Below are positions 11,001 through 24,700 of a DNA stretch of 64,000 nucleotides, piece after piece. The stretch comes from Promerops cafer (Eukaryota; Chordata; Aves; Passeriformes; Nectariniidae), in contig VZSE01013530.1 in assembly GCA_013398275.1 (NCBI GenBank), positions 2,480,001 to 2,544,000 of the forward strand, written 5' to 3'. The notes below the pieces were generated by a model that was given only the letters and a program-made list of their open reading frames with translations, did no database searches and was not told the DNA's origin. Both the position numbers and the translations under genes were made by a program. The number at the start of each line of letters is the position of its first letter. Positions within the stretch are counted from its first letter, which is position 1.

Positions 11001-14000
11001 AAAATCTGGGTGAGAGTTTGTAGCAGGAGGTGGTCTGGGGTGTAGTTCAAGCTCTGCTCACCACCTCTGTACAGAAACATCACTGAGCCCCAAGAGAGTC
11101 CCTGAGCCTGCACTACCCTGCAGAAACCCACACCCGGTGGGTCTGAGTGTGTTTTGCTTTTGGCACATTGTAGTTAACTCCAGTAAATAACTGGAGAACA
11201 GAAAAGCAAGAGAAAGTGGTTGATGCTGCAGAACAGTGTTGTTTACCCTCTTTCCTGAGCAGGTCCTTTATTTATTTCACATGTGGGAAGAATCAGCCCT
11301 CGGATCTTCAGTTTTCTCCTTCTACCTCATTCCCTTCAAATCCATCAGCCAGGGAGATTAGCAGTGTCACTGGAACCAGACCTTTCTGCTAAATCCCTTC
11401 CAGATGTCCAGAGCCACAAACATGTCAATCACTGACAAGAGCCTAATGACAAGTGGCTCCCTGTTCATTAGTGATGGCTACTGTTTCCTGGCAGAAAAGC
11501 TTTTTCTGCCCTGCCTCCAAAGGCAGGTTTTGCAGGGAGGGTTTTTTCTTCCTCCCCCAGAAACAGGGCTGCTGTCTGATGGGTCATGAGGAGATCCCCA
11601 TCCCAGCTGGTCTCGAGACCTGCCTTAGGGCTGCTGCTGGAACACTGGCACAGGGCACCACATTGCACAGGCAGTTGAGGGTCTGTAGAGAGGAGACAAG
11701 TAGCAGATGTCTACAGCCAGTGGGGTTTGACAGCCCCAGGCTGTGAGGTTCTCCAAAAGTTTGACTTCTGTGTTGGTAATGCCAGCCCCAGGGAGCCAGG
11801 TAGGAACTCAAGCAGGCACTGAGGTCAGGATGGCTTTGGAGAAAAGGAGCAGGTGTGAGGGCTGGCTGGGAGCAGTTTGGGATAGAAGAGAGGGAAATCT
11901 TCTGACTGTTCCTTCCACACAAGAAAGGAGAGCCCTGTGGTGGTGGTGTTCTTGTCTTGCTCATGGAGAAGGATGTGACTCTGTGTCAAGGGGCTCTGTC
12001 AGGCACAGAAGGCCACAGGATTTTGGTTCCAAGCCTGGCTGCCAGGTCCTTTTCTTTGCCCAAAGACACGTCATGGTTTTCTTGACCTGTTGCAATACAT
12101 CAAAATTCATCACTTTCTTCAATTGCATTTTGATCAGGTCGTGATTACTGTGTTGGATTTGTCTTACATCCCCATCTCCACACAAGCTCAAGAGGTGCTT
12201 TGTCAAGATAAATTATCCTCAAAAAAAATCAATACTATCCCTTGTGTAGATTTCTGAAGGTTATATTTTTCCCTCCTTTCATTGCTGTTAATGGATAGAA
12301 TTTTAAAAGTACAGCTGGATGGGAAAGATTGTTTCTTCCATGGAAAGTGCCAGTCTCCTTACTGGGATGGGCAGGCAGGCAGGACTGATGCAACATCCTT
12401 TGCCATGCTCCCAACCACACCACCGCAAGGAAATGTTATTCAGCAGCTCATCCCACCTTGGCACAGAGACTGCAGTGAGATGCCAAGCCAGAACTTGTGC
12501 TGAAGTCTCTGAGAACTGTTCCTTTAGTGCAGCTGCTTATTAACATGACCCTACTTGGGGAGATTTCTTCCTTTATCCTTTGAATTACAAAAACCATTCC
12601 AAAACTTGATCCCCATGAAGGCTGGGCATTGTGTCAGCTCTAAGAAGCTGAAAACAGTGATGGGCTCTTTGCAGTGAACAGAAAAACCCACTTGGAGTCT
12701 GTCATTTGGATTTATGAATATGAAGTCTGCTCTTTTGACATAATCTTCTTGATTTAAGCTTGTGGTTTCTGCACACAGTTTCCATTAAAATTAATGTAAG
12801 TCATCTGAGCAAATTTCTCCCAGGTTGACAGGATGAAATGTTCAACTCATGGAGATTTATTCCTTGTCTATGAGTTTCAACACTGACCTGTGCAGGACCC
12901 AGCCCACAGCCTGTGTTGGAGCTCAACAGGACCCTCAGTGACGGGGTACAAGGTGCCCAGCGTGGACACCCAAAGCACCAGGGAAGGCTGGCAAACATCT
13001 CTGAGTGTGTGAAACTGCTCCAGACGTTTGCTAGACAAACCAGAAAGTCAGTCCTTGCTGGCCTCTCTGTGCTGCAGAGATGTGATGGGTTGAGATGTTC
13101 TGCCTGGTGTAAAACCAGCTTCACCATCAGCATTGCTGCCACAGCAGTGTACCATAAATGGGTGAGGCAGAAAACACAGCAACTCAGCAAAAATCCCAAA
13201 CAACGAGGTTTGGTTGCAAAACAGCACAACCATGTGCTGTAAAAGAACACAGATATCTCCTCAGAGACATTAGTGCCTCATTTTAACTCAAATCCACTAA
13301 TTTTGCAGAGGATAGCTCACATCACATCCATTTGAGAAGCAGCTGGAGGCTGAACCCTTCCCAGATTCACATCAGCCAGGGAGCCCAGCATGGCCAACAC
13401 TGCTTGGAACCAGTCCTCCAAATTTCCTGAGATAAAACCACTAGAAGATGTGTCTGTGTGACAGTGAGCCCACAAGTGCTGACTCAGCTCATTGCCTCTC
13501 ACACAGCTCCCAGAGATGATTTATTTCCTTTTTCCTCCACTGCTATCAGATCCTTGGCCCTAGGAGAAGACTGCTGGCTCTCTCCAAAACAAGATCTCAG
13601 AATTTGGGTGCTTCAGGTTTTCCCTGAGGAAATTTGGGGAAATCTGTCTCCCAGAGCCCTCTCCCTCCTCTCCCCATGTGGAAGGTGGGTTTGCTTTCCA
13701 TCCCCCCACCCTTTCCCATGCTCCTTGTTCCCTTCCCCAGTGCCCTGGGGAGTTTCCTCATAGAAATTGTTCCTTAAAGTAAATGGGAATAAAGGAAATC
13801 TCACCAAAACCCCAGAAACCTAAGAAACTGGGGTCCCCTGTGCTAATATAACAGCAAGTCTCCATTCCCTTGAGCCCTGTGCGTCCCCAAGCCTGCACTC
13901 ACCAGACCTGCCACCTAATGCTTCCCAGTACCTCCCTCCTGTCCACCTCAGGCTGCCTCCACCTCCTCCCACAGCTCCTCTCGGTGATGGAGACTTTGGA

Positions 14001-14900
14001 GCCTGACTGCAGCTCTCCTGAGGTGCAGACAAGTATGGTGCAAAGCACAAGTGCCACCTTATTCCTCCCCTATGAAGGAAAAAAACATGCAATTTTTTTC
14101 CAGGAAGTGATATGGTGGGTCCAGAGCACCCAGGAACCCCCAGGCACTGGCTCCAGCCTGGGAAGCAAGGTGGGATGGAAACAGAGACCTTGAGGGAAAA
14201 AGGAGATGGGTGAAAGTGGGGAGCAAAGTAAATGTTTAGTTTTGACACTTGTAACAGTGGTTATTCATTTTCCAGTAAGTCTGTAGTGCTCTCAGCCAAA
14301 ATAGTCATTGCGAAAAAATGGCATTATGAGCCCTGGAGGATTTATGTGAAGTGTTTATGTCAGAGCACTCGTGTGGGGAGTCCTGAGGTGGCTGCAATTG
14401 CTCCATTGCCTGGGGACAGCCTGCAAATGGGGACACTGTCACCAGGAATGGCAGCCCTGGGGGGCCCTGACCACAGCCCTCCTGGTTTGCACCACACCTC
14501 AACATTGAAAGCAGGGCTGGCAACCTCCACCAGGCAAAGGTTTTGGATTGCTTGGTTGTAGTAAGAAGAGCCTGATGTTCCTAGATATTATTTTTAACAC
14601 TGATTAATTTAATAATTTTTCTCCCTAAAGTTTGGAAGGCTCTAAGTAACCTAAAGGGAGAAAGAAGGATATGAGGCAGTACTGATTTTAGCAGGAGGGT
14701 AGGTCCAATGTTATCTAAGTACTGAGTTTAAACCAAAAATCAGAGATGGAAGCAGGCTCCATACCTGCCATGGGCTATTTAGTTCTCATTGCTCTGGTTT
14801 CCCTGCTGTGCTGCACTCCCTTGGCTTTTACAGAGCACGCACTGCACTGTTGCCATAGTTCAGCAAATGAGAAATAGATTGCAGAGTCTGACATAGTCGC
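8004..14900. other. Intergenic, no gene recognised
   Basis: About 7 kb of mixed AT-rich and moderately GC-rich sequence. Open frames here, for example 11743-12144 (+), 12801-13250 (-) and 13820-14248 (-), lack recognisable domains or a convincing exon series. No tRNA-like or repeat element was found. Confidence 0.5.
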
Positions 14901-14929
14901 AGGCCCTGATTCATCCCCTCCTGGTACCT

Positions 14930-15060
14930 GCAGAAGGCTCCTCGCTGCCGCCGGGGGCTCCTCTGCGCTCCCAGCCGCCGGCGGAGGGGGCCGGGGGCTG
15001 CGGCTCCGGGCGTTACCGGGGGGGAGGATGAACTCACCAGCGAGAGCAGAGGGAGGATCC
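14930..15060. promoter_or_regulatory. Small CpG-rich patch
   Basis: About 130 bases with roughly a dozen CpG dinucleotides (CTGCCGCCGGGGG, CAGCCGCCGGCGG, GGCTCCGGGCGTTACCGGG) lie in a CpG-poor region. On the minus strand the patch ends in CTGCAG|GTACCAG, a possible splice donor. It could be an orphan promoter, an enhancer or the first exon of a non-coding transcript. The sequence alone does not decide. Confidence 0.3.
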
Positions 15061-16023
15061 AGGGGAAAACAGCATAGCTGCTTATTGCTGTGCAACCCCT
15101 GCATTAACCATGGCATCACACTGCCACCTGCAAGCACTGGCCAGGCCTGAGCTCTCCGTGCTCCCCAGACCGTAAATCCCGCTGTAATCCCAGCACTGAG
15201 CCAGGGGTGCCTCACTGGTGCTCACAGATCCACACGCACTAGTGATAGCTGAGTACCTGGCCCTTAAGCCCTTGGGCATCTTCACTGAGAGTTTTTCATA
15301 TTTTTCAAGTTAGGTTTTGACTTTCCTGTTTTGTCTGCCCACTGGGAAATGTCTGGCACTGACGTTAGTCCCCAGTTCTATTGCCTCATGTTCTGCTCAG
15401 TCTGTAAAAAGCAGAAAAGAAGGAAGAAAGGGTCCTTCCCATTTCAAGGAAAAAAAGAAAAGAAAGGCAGAGTGGGAAGAAGAAAACTCAAAAGTATTGA
15501 AATAGTGAAATCTAGTCTGTAAAAAAGTAATCAAGAAAATTTCCTGCCAAGTCACAGCTCTGATTTCTGTTTATCTAGAATAAAACCCTGTTACTCTTGC
15601 TTCCATAGGCTATCACATTTTTTCAGAATGCAAAGCAAATAAAGAGCCTAATGTGAGGAATTTGAGCTAATGTTATAAACCCTGTAAGCAGTTAAACAAT
15701 TAGAGACCTTCACTGGTATTACATGAAGATAAATGATTCCATACAGTCCAGAGCTGAACCGTACTCCTGCTAAGTACCTTAGTCTTAACTGTAGGAATAT
15801 AGGAATATCATATATAAATCTCTCCATCATCTTTTCATGTAGAAAAATGAAGTGCAGTTGGTTTTGAAGATCAATGGAGTTGCTGTTTTCATCTTATTTT
15901 ATTATGCAAGCATGCCATGCAGGAATTTTGGCAGCAAGTGACCCGAGAAGCCTAAAAAATACTTTTGTTGGCATTAGAGTAGTAAGCAGGATTTTTGATC
16001 AGTGATAAGGTATTATTTGTTCA

Positions 16024-16062
16024 TATATATATATATATATATTTATATACACACACACACAT
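16024..16062. repeat. (TA)n/(CA)n microsatellite
   Basis: A run of about ten TA units passes through TTTATATA into about six CA units. Confidence 0.9.
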
Positions 16063-18104
16063 CTGCACATATATTTTCAACACGCTGCCATAAATCATGT
16101 GAAAACACAGAGCAGATGTCCTGTACTAGTGGGGCTGCCGTGCCTTGGTTGTGCTTTCCTGGGAGCTGACCCACAGCAGGCTCAGCAGAACATGCCTGAT
16201 GGATAAAGTAATGGTGCTACTGGAAAAGAACATTTATACATGGGGCTAACCTGGTTTCTTTAAACACCAGAGGTGACTTGTCTGCTTCGTCAGCTCTTAG
16301 ATGAGTCAGACTGTATGCAGATGGTTTCACTGGAAGGTTTTTCCAGTAACTGGTCATTTGTAATGGTCTGTACATCCAGAGGATAGGTTTCCTCAGACAT
16401 TTCCTGGCCCATGCAAGGGGATGCAGAAAAACATGGTCGTGTTTGAAACACTGCTGGACCCAAAAGATGAGTAGCCAGAACAGAATGAGTTAAAAATGAC
16501 TGGTCAGAAAAACTGCTTACAGATTGTAAAGTCTTGAAGCTTCCATCTTTCTTTCTCATGGGGAACTGCACATGGGGTGGAAACTCATTGTATTTATCCC
16601 CACTGTGCCCAAGCCAAAGGATTTGTGTATTTCCCAAATATGCAGCCTGAGGCAAGATCTAAATAACTGCTTTTCTGAATAAACTGTTTAAGTTCTGCTT
16701 GGCTCACTGCCCATATTTCTAAGGGCAACACAGTGACTGCTGCAGAGATATATTGCTTTGCCATCTGTGTTTCCCCACACCAGAGGTTATAGGGACTAAA
16801 ATAATAATTCTCTCTATCGATACATGGCAATTTATTAGAAACTGAGGATTAATGCAGCAAAATCCTCAGCAGCAGCAAACAAAATATAGAAACAAATGCA
16901 CCTTTAAGCAGCATCAGAAAGACTGTAGCACAAAGCAGTTCCAGAAATAGTGATACCTTATAATACACATTTCTGAGATTTTTCCAGTCCAATTTGCCAT
17001 CACAGCTTCCATGTTTGAAAAAACTATCAAAAAAGCACCACAACTGGGCATCTGGGAGGAACTGGGCACAACAGGAGACCAGCAGAGAGGTCCAATAAAA
17101 AGATTTATGTATAGAAAGAGAGGTGATGGGCAAGTGAACAGATCACACAGGGTCAGCCCCTCTGCTTGCCAGTTTGGCTCTTGGCAACTTTTCCAGCAAC
17201 GTTTCCCACATATCTGGGGACCTTCCCTCAGGACATGTGACTCTGGGGATGTCAGATTCCTGTGAGGTGGAGGGGGCAGAGGGACACCCCACCACAGCAG
17301 CACTCATGGCACAGGGAGAGGCCAACCCAGCAAGGTGAGGCGGGACCACGAGAGAAACGTGGCAGAATTTGCAATGCCCCTGAAAGTATTTTCCACTTCT
17401 CAGAGCAGAAAGTCAGCAATGAATGAAAAATCAGAAATGTCACATGCGTACATGGTTGGTTTTTTCTGAAAAACCCCAAACCCACCAGTTTCTCTGCTGT
17501 GCTTGCCAAGGGGCAGCTCTAATTCATCCCCTTGGCCATCTCTCTTGAGTTTTCCTCTCTACAATTTGCTAAACAGTAGGATTTCCATGGTTACCACAGC
17601 TTGCTGTTGATAGGGCTCAAACACACCGTGCATTTTTGCTGGGGGGATGCAGACACCACCACCCAGAGCAGGGGGTGCAGCTCAGTCCCTCACTGAGCCC
17701 TGCTGGGGGCACAGAGGGGATGTCAGGCACTCACCCAGGAGAGAGGTGATGGGGAGAGGGTGCTCAGTGCTTCTCCTCGCTCTGGGGCAGAGACATTATT
17801 TGGCCACTTCTGTGGCTTTAAACATTTGGCAAGGTCCCAGGGTTGAGCCTGAGGTCCCTGCTCTGGGATTACCCCTTGTACATGCACCAGCATCTCCAGC
17901 TAAGGCATCAGCATGGCTCAGGGTGGCCAACTGCCAGCATCCAAATATTTTCCCCCCATCCTTTTTTTTTGGCATATGAGTACATAAACAAACACAGGCA
18001 TATTGCATCAGTGGAGGGTTCATAGGAGGGAATTGCTATGCTAAATTCAAACATTTTTTGAAAAACCAAACCAATGCAATAATTATTTTCCACCAAGATC
18101 ATAT

Positions 18105-18190
18105 ATTTTCCTACTTTTGATGTCTAATAAGCTAATTTCAATCAAGAGGTGGTATAATTTCCTGCTTTTGAAGTCTAATGAGCAAATTGC
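18105..18190. repeat. Diverged 51-bp tandem duplication
   Basis: TTTCCTACTTTTGATGTCTA, followed by ATAAGCTAATT, recurs 51 bases later as TTTCCTGCTTTTGAAGTCTA, followed by ATGAGCAAATT. There are a few substitutions and no indels across the matched part. Confidence 0.7.
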
Positions 18191-19370
18191 ATGGAAACCT
18201 CCATAAAGCAGAGAACTCATTAATAAATGTATAGTCTCTTTGTCCAAGACTTCCAACTTTAAATCAAATGCACAACAACCAGATGTTTTTCACATTACTG
18301 CATTTCAAGATTTTACTGGAAGTGATCTCATCATACATACTTAATGTAGGTATCCAACTGTGCATGTTATTCCTATCACGAATCAGACCTTGCAGCTTTA
18401 GGACACTGTGTGGCAAACACAGCTATTGTTCAAAGTTTAAAGTTAAAAATTTATGCTAAGCTTGCCACAGGGAGATGAAGGAGCCCAAACTGGATGCAAT
18501 ATGCTGATTTTGATGAGTGTCAGAAGTGAGGAAATTATATCACTCAAATGTTTGAACTTATTTTTAGGAAACACTGAGCCACTGTTTCTGGAAAAGATAT
18601 TGAATTTAGCCAATCTAGTAAATCAAAGACTTTTCTGTTTTTCTTTGAAGAAGGAAATTAACTGCAAATGCAAAAAAAATTGAGACCAGGACAAAGCTGA
18701 AACAAGATGTACTTTTTTTCAAGGAGAGTGAAAACGAAGGCTCACTTGAAGGGGGAGAGGAGGTGGAATAACTTTTCGGTAGGAAAATATTGCTTCATCA
18801 GTTCTGAAGAATATATATACAGCTAGGTTAGGATTTGAACTTTTTGCTAGGAAGCATGTCAAGCTGGGGGAGCAAAGTTTCCTTCCCTGAAGGGATGCAG
18901 AGCACAGGATGCAGCTCAGCTGGCACACCATGGCTTCAGCTTGCTTTGGTCATTAGGGAAATACCCGAATGGAGTAGTGAACTCAATACCCTGTTGGAAA
19001 CACCCACAATGGAATCATATTAATTGGTCACCTCTTAATTGCCAGCAAGAGCTGGCTGAAAGGCTTCCAGGACTGTTTATGACCAGAGCAGGGCAGTGGG
19101 CAGCCATTTGCTCAGGGCAAAAAAAAAAGCTCACAAGTCCTGTTCATTGCAGAAGAGCCTGAGCAACTCCCCTTCTCTTCCCCCCATGTCCAAATAAGAC
19201 TTTGACTTTACCCAAGTGTTTAAGAAATGCCACAGGAAGGTGTCTCAGAGGACTTCATACTCTTTTTTGTTCCTTTTTTCCCATTGGAAATTTGCTGAAA
19301 CAGAGTTGCTGAGTCCCCCACCCACCATGTCTCTACCCTGAACCAAGGGGCCACTGGAGACAAGCAAGAA

Positions 19371-19635
19371 GGAAGACAAGGAGGAATAGGTTTAAACTGC
19401 CAGAGGGGAGGGTTAGATCAGATATTAGGAAGAAATTCTTCCCTGTGAGGGTGGTGAGGCCCTGGCACAGGTTGCCCAGGGAAGGTATGGATCCTCCATC
19501 CCTAGAAGTGTTCAAGGTCAGGTTGGATGGGACTTGGAGCAACCAGATCTAGTGGAAGGCGTCCCTGCCCATGGCAGGGGGCTGGAACAAGATGAGCTTT
19601 AAGGTCTCTTCTAACCCAAATCCTTCTATGATTTA
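19371..19635 (+). mobile_element. CR1 LINE, 3' end
   Basis: Sense CR1 running from AATAGGTTTAAACTGCCAGA through TAGGAAGAAATTCTTCCCTG and CAGGTTGGATGGGACTTGGA to CCTTCTATGATTTAA. It is 5'-truncated and shows no coding capacity. Confidence 0.88.
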
Positions 19636-21286
19636 ATTTGAGAAATATGTGAAAGGATCCCATCTTGCCCTCCATATCAATTCATCCCAGCTGGCACTGA
19701 CACCACTCTCCTGCAGAGATCTGTTCTGCTCTGCTACTGCATTCCAGGCCATCCTCAACAGCAAATGGGGGGCTCTCAGCCCTTCCACGGAGAAATTACC
19801 TCCAGAGATGGAAATGCTGCCCCTTCACACAGGTCAGCTTTGACTCACAGAGCAAGTAACGGGGAAACTGGAATACTGACCAGCATCTGCCTGGTTTCCT
19901 CTTTGACAGATGTGGGAAGTTTACCCATTTTCTCAGACCGTTCACTGGGAAGGGGAATTACTCATTTTCTCTTTCTACCAGGAGAACAGTGACAAGGAGC
20001 TGCTGAATTTGTGCCTCTTTCTTGCAGCCAAATCGTCTGACCCCACCACATCTGAGCAGGTTCAGTGGAAACTTTCCAAGTTTGGTGTAAAAACAAGGAT
20101 CATTTTGGCACATATAAACACAAAGAAATGTCACATTTAAATGAGGGACTTTAGAGAAATAATAGGCTTTTCAAACAAATTAGCAAGCCCTTTGGTGACG
20201 TCTAGAGAGAGCTCAGAATAAAGAGATCAATCAAACAGCAATAAGCAGGAGAGCACGTGGTCCCAGGCTGTACCCAGACCTGAGCTGATGTCCTTGGCAC
20301 AGCCCTAAGATGTCAGTGGGAGCAGCAGGTCTGAGTATGGAAGCTGAAGTGCTCAGCGTGGCTCCTGCAGGAATTAGATCACTCTTTGGCCCTCATTAGA
20401 TCAATGCACACGGCTGCTACAGCAGCCAGGCAGCCAGGGGGGCTCTGCCTGGGTGCACCAGCACACGCAGCATTGTCGAGCTCTTGGCTCTCCCTTGCTT
20501 TGCAGGAAGAATAAATTTGGTGCACTGCTCACAACACACACACTGATATCCCATCAATAATCTTTATGAAGAGAATATTGACTTAAATTAGGAGGCTGAA
20601 TCCAATTAGGCTGCATTGAGTTGCCATGTTCCAGGTCTTAGGGAGACCACAGAAGCCCTCCCCCATTGGAGATGTACAGTTTACATGCTGGATGTTCAAA
20701 GAGCAGATTTTGCAAACCCACTGATCATTTCTGCAGCAGTCCTCGTTATCCCCATGCCAATTCCTGTCAATCATAACTGGCACTGTGAAATAAATCAGCC
20801 CCCAGACCTCTGCAAAGAGGTTGGGAACCTTCTGGAGACTTGGCACTCGTGTCACATGCTCACCAGTGGGGGAACTTGGCACAGAAGCTCCTTGCTATGA
20901 GAATATCAAGGCCTTGATCAACACAGCCTGCAGCATCAAACCCTGGTCTGTAATCTGGGGTCATTATCCTCTGCCCCTCTCGCCGGGCGCCGGCACACAG
21001 AGGCCACAGCCTGCCTGGGCAAGTGTGAGGTGAGGCTGCCCAGCTCTCACCACGGCTGCTCCTGCCTGCCCAGGGCCAAAAGGCCTTCAGGCTCTTTGTA
21101 GGACCAGTGTTGGGGGATTTCTGTTCTTTTGTTCTTCTTATTTCTTTTTTTTTTGATTTAAAAAAACATGAAACCAGACTTTGCTGACCAAAACTTGACC
21201 CCCAGCAGTTGTCCAGCACAGTTTGGCTGACCCTTGTTGGCAGGGGAAGTATTCACAACTGGTTGATATGAGGATCATAACCAAGC
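19636..21286. other. Intergenic, no gene recognised
   Basis: Ordinary intergenic sequence between a CR1 copy and an LTR. No supportable gene or repeat was seen. Confidence 0.5.
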
Positions 21287-21708
21287 TGATGCCTTGGAGT
21301 GGCTACCTCGAACAGAGGCTAGACAAGGTTAAGAGAATAAAGTGGGTATTTATTAAAGGCCTTCAAAAGGTACACCTTGGACAGTTCAAAGCCTCCCAGA
21401 GGCTACACCCAAGTTGGACAATGGCCACGAGTTTTTCAGACAATTATAAGTTTGGTCTATTTGCATATCAGGAGTTAATCCTCCAATTACAGCTTCAGGT
21501 AATGAAGTCATATTCCCCCCCAATTCAGTTTTGTTTATGCTTTTTGGGGCCTGAGGCTGTAGGCTGCCCCTGAATTTCAGGCCTTGAGGGATTGTTTTTT
21601 CTGACCAAAATGTGAAGACAGTAGCTAACACTTTATATGGAGTTCAGAGTTATGCACTAATGAAGTACAGGATTTGAAAAGTATAAAGGCTAAAATCTTA
21701 AAGCATCA
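21287..21708 (-). mobile_element. Solo LTR of an avian endogenous retrovirus
   Basis: Read on the minus strand, this 422-base element begins TGATGC (21708) and ends GCATCA (21287), giving perfect short inverted termini with TG...CA ends. A TATA-like TATAAT sits at about 21448-21443 and an AATAAA signal at 21354-21349, about 95 bases further on, as expected for U3-R-U5 order. The flanks AAGC and AAGT may be a decayed target duplication. No internal retroviral region adjoins it, so it is a solo LTR left by recombination. The text resembles a repeat common in songbirds; the family name was not determined. Confidence 0.7.
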
Positions 21709-24700
21709 AAGTGACTTCTGAACCCAGTACCACAAGGGAGGGCTCCATCACTGTGGTATCAGGCTCCTTCTACCCAGCTGTGCACATTGCATGGACACTT
21801 TTCAAAACTTGTTACTCCGAGGGACAAAGCTCACATCAGTCTGCAGAGACACTGGAAGGAGCAGGCCTTGAGCACTGGGAGAGGTTTCATGCTTGCTGTA
21901 AATGAAAGCTAATTTTGCACAGTATTTGCATTTTGGAAGAAAGAGTCTAAAGTTCAGATGATCCACTAGATAATGCTCTGCTCTGGCATCTGTGATACTG
22001 AGAACTGGTAACATGAGGAAAGAAATATCCTGCCCACACTGCAGACACTGGGATCAGCACACCCCAAAACATAACAGCCAAAATTGTAACAGCCGCAACA
22101 CAATTTGATAGATAAAGGCTTCATTAAAAAAGTGAGATTAAATGTAAAAGGACTCTTATAAACCTCCCATCTGTTGCCTATTGACAAAGGTTTCGGACAG
22201 CAGGATATCAGAGTTTTTGCTGAATGGACAATAATACTGCTGTATTTTTCTCTAAGATTAAGTAGAGATTGTTTTTATTATGGGCATTAAACAACTTCAG
22301 TTTTCAGGAAGCAAAACGGCCTTGCAATCAAACAAAAAAGGATAAAGAGAAATGAGAGAGGACAACTTTTCCTAAAAGCTGGCTCTGGAGACAGAAAAAT
22401 CCACTGCACCCTCTGCTGGAGCCTGGTGAGGGGACTGCTCGAGGCTGACTTCAGGCAAGCTGCACACATTATGGGTTGTCCTGTACAAGAGAAGTTAATT
22501 TTTCCTGACTACGTCTTTACAGTTGTACAGCACAGATGAAAGCAGAACATGGCTCCCAGCAGCTCTCATCCCAGTTAGGGATGAACAGTGGTGCAGATTG
22601 TGCTCTAGATAGCAGCAATTATAAATTCAGCATCAGCCACACCTACAAGTTAATAGGACAGCAGACAAGTTTGCTTCCAGCAATAATTAAAATTAAACAT
22701 CTTTTTAGCCTAAATATCCAAAGTGGCTCAGGGACAGGTTTGCAGCAACATCCAGGAGCAAATGGGGGAGATCCTTCACTATTGGTTTGGGAACATCTGG
22801 GTCAGAAATGCTGGAGGGCCAGGCACCCCTTGCTGCTGGGGTGAAGAGCACCCACAAATTAGCTGAAACAGCCCAGGGCATACTCCAAAGCTGAGCAGGT
22901 TTTGGGGATCCTCAGCCCCATAGGAGCCCCTGATCACATCCCACTGCTCTTGGCCAAATTCTGAGGGGAAACAGAACAAAACAGAGTCATCCCCCAGCTC
23001 CAGAGCTGGACAACCATGGCCTGAGATAGAGCACGCCTAGTTTCCATAACAAACCATTAGCCCATGAGGTTTTCTAGAGCCACAGGTCTTCCCCATTTCA
23101 CAATATGATCAACTAATTCAAAGCTGTGTGTCTAAGAAGGACCTTGCAAAAAAATAGGAATTTCTTATGAGAGATGCAGGAGCAGACTATTTGCAGACAA
23201 TTGATTATTTCTTAAAAGGGAAAAAAACCCTGCCCTATCCCTCATTGCATCAAAGCACCAAATCCTAGGGATGTTTTAATTAATCCTCACCCACCAGTGA
23301 AAGGAAACTCTTAGCAGGAAAGACTCTTTTCAGAGAGAACTCACAGAGGAAAGTTATCAGCACAAAGGTAATAAAACCACGGGGAATGATCAGTAAATTT
23401 AATGGCACAAGAAGGAGTTGTTTACAAACCCTCTCTTAATGGTGAAATGTAGTTATCAAACTGGAGTACCTGTTCAGCAGCAGGGTGCTGATACCCCTGG
23501 AAGTGGCATTTAAGGTATCACAAAGCATCTGTGACCCCTCAAATGTATCAAGGGAGACCCTGCTCATGTCCTCAGCTCTGAGGGATTGTCGCCCACAAGA
23601 AAGACTTGCTGCTGGATACTCATTGGCAGGTTAAAATTAAATGGGATGTATTTTCTAGAATTCATTTTTAATTAAACTAGAATTTGGATGATTTCAATAA
23701 GGCACTCTGGCCCCAGCATTTCTGGCCCTGCTGTAGAATATCTCCTCACTCAGAGGAGCCTGGGCTCATTTTCTGGCTTGTAAGCATAACCACATCACTC
23801 CTGTCTCTCCATGGCTCCCCCCACTTATGTCAAACACGTCGATTCATCTTCACCTCAGAGCTCCTCAGCTCATCCCAACGCTGGTCTGCTCCCCCGTGCT
23901 GTCAAACCATCACCACCCACCTGCAATCTGCCAGCCCCACTCACCTCCACTGCCAAAGGCAAACTCCAGCCAGTCCCCTGCTTGGCTGCCTGCAGGAGAG
24001 CTCCTTTCCATCCTCAACTGTGCTCCTCATGCAGGAGAGCTCTTCTCCACCACCCTCCCCAGCTGTCCCCTGGAAGTCTCCTCCTGCATGGAAAAGCCAG
24101 CTGAGCCCTTCCCCCTGGTGCTGGCCACTGTGGTGTCCCTCTGCTCTGTCCCTTCTGTGAGTGCCCTCACACACCCCTGCCCACGAGGGACACGATGGGG
24201 ACCATCAGCCATGGCCACAGGGCAGTGAACCACTGGACACACAAACAGGACCACAAACGCCATGCAAAATTCCAGCCTCTGGCTCTTGTCCTTGCTGTGT
24301 GAGTGACAGCTTAACAATGCCCTCCCTTAACAATGCCCTTACCAAGAGACTTCTGTGTAAAACAAACAATCCAAGTTCTTGAGCCAGCTGTGCTGCACAG
24401 CTGGATTCATGAGCCCCAGACAGCCTCAGGCATACTTCGTATGGAGGCAGCTCCCTGCTGCTTGCCTTCCCTCTGGGAAAATCCAGCACAGCAATGGAAA
24501 CAGGTGAGAGAAATGCCATTTAGACAGATATCTACATTTTAGCAGTATCAAACCTTTCTACTTGGAATGCCAGGGCAAGCTGGGCTTTTTTCTTCCTGCC
24601 TGCAATCCAGGCCCGGTCTCCTCCCATGGCAAGGCTTGGGCAGAGGCAGGGAGAGAGGCTTCACTACAACAAACATTTACACAAATCTTCCCTGAATCAG

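Larger units (their letters stand above)
15061..19370. other. Intergenic, no gene recognised
   Basis: AT-rich sequence with a TA/CA dinucleotide tract at about 16024-16061 and a diverged 51-base tandem duplication at about 18105-18190. No coding exon is recognisable. Confidence 0.5.

Noticed and set aside
23684..24228. Serine/proline-rich overlapping plus-strand frames
   Set aside because: Two overlapping frames are open at once because the DNA is CT-rich; no family signature is seen.
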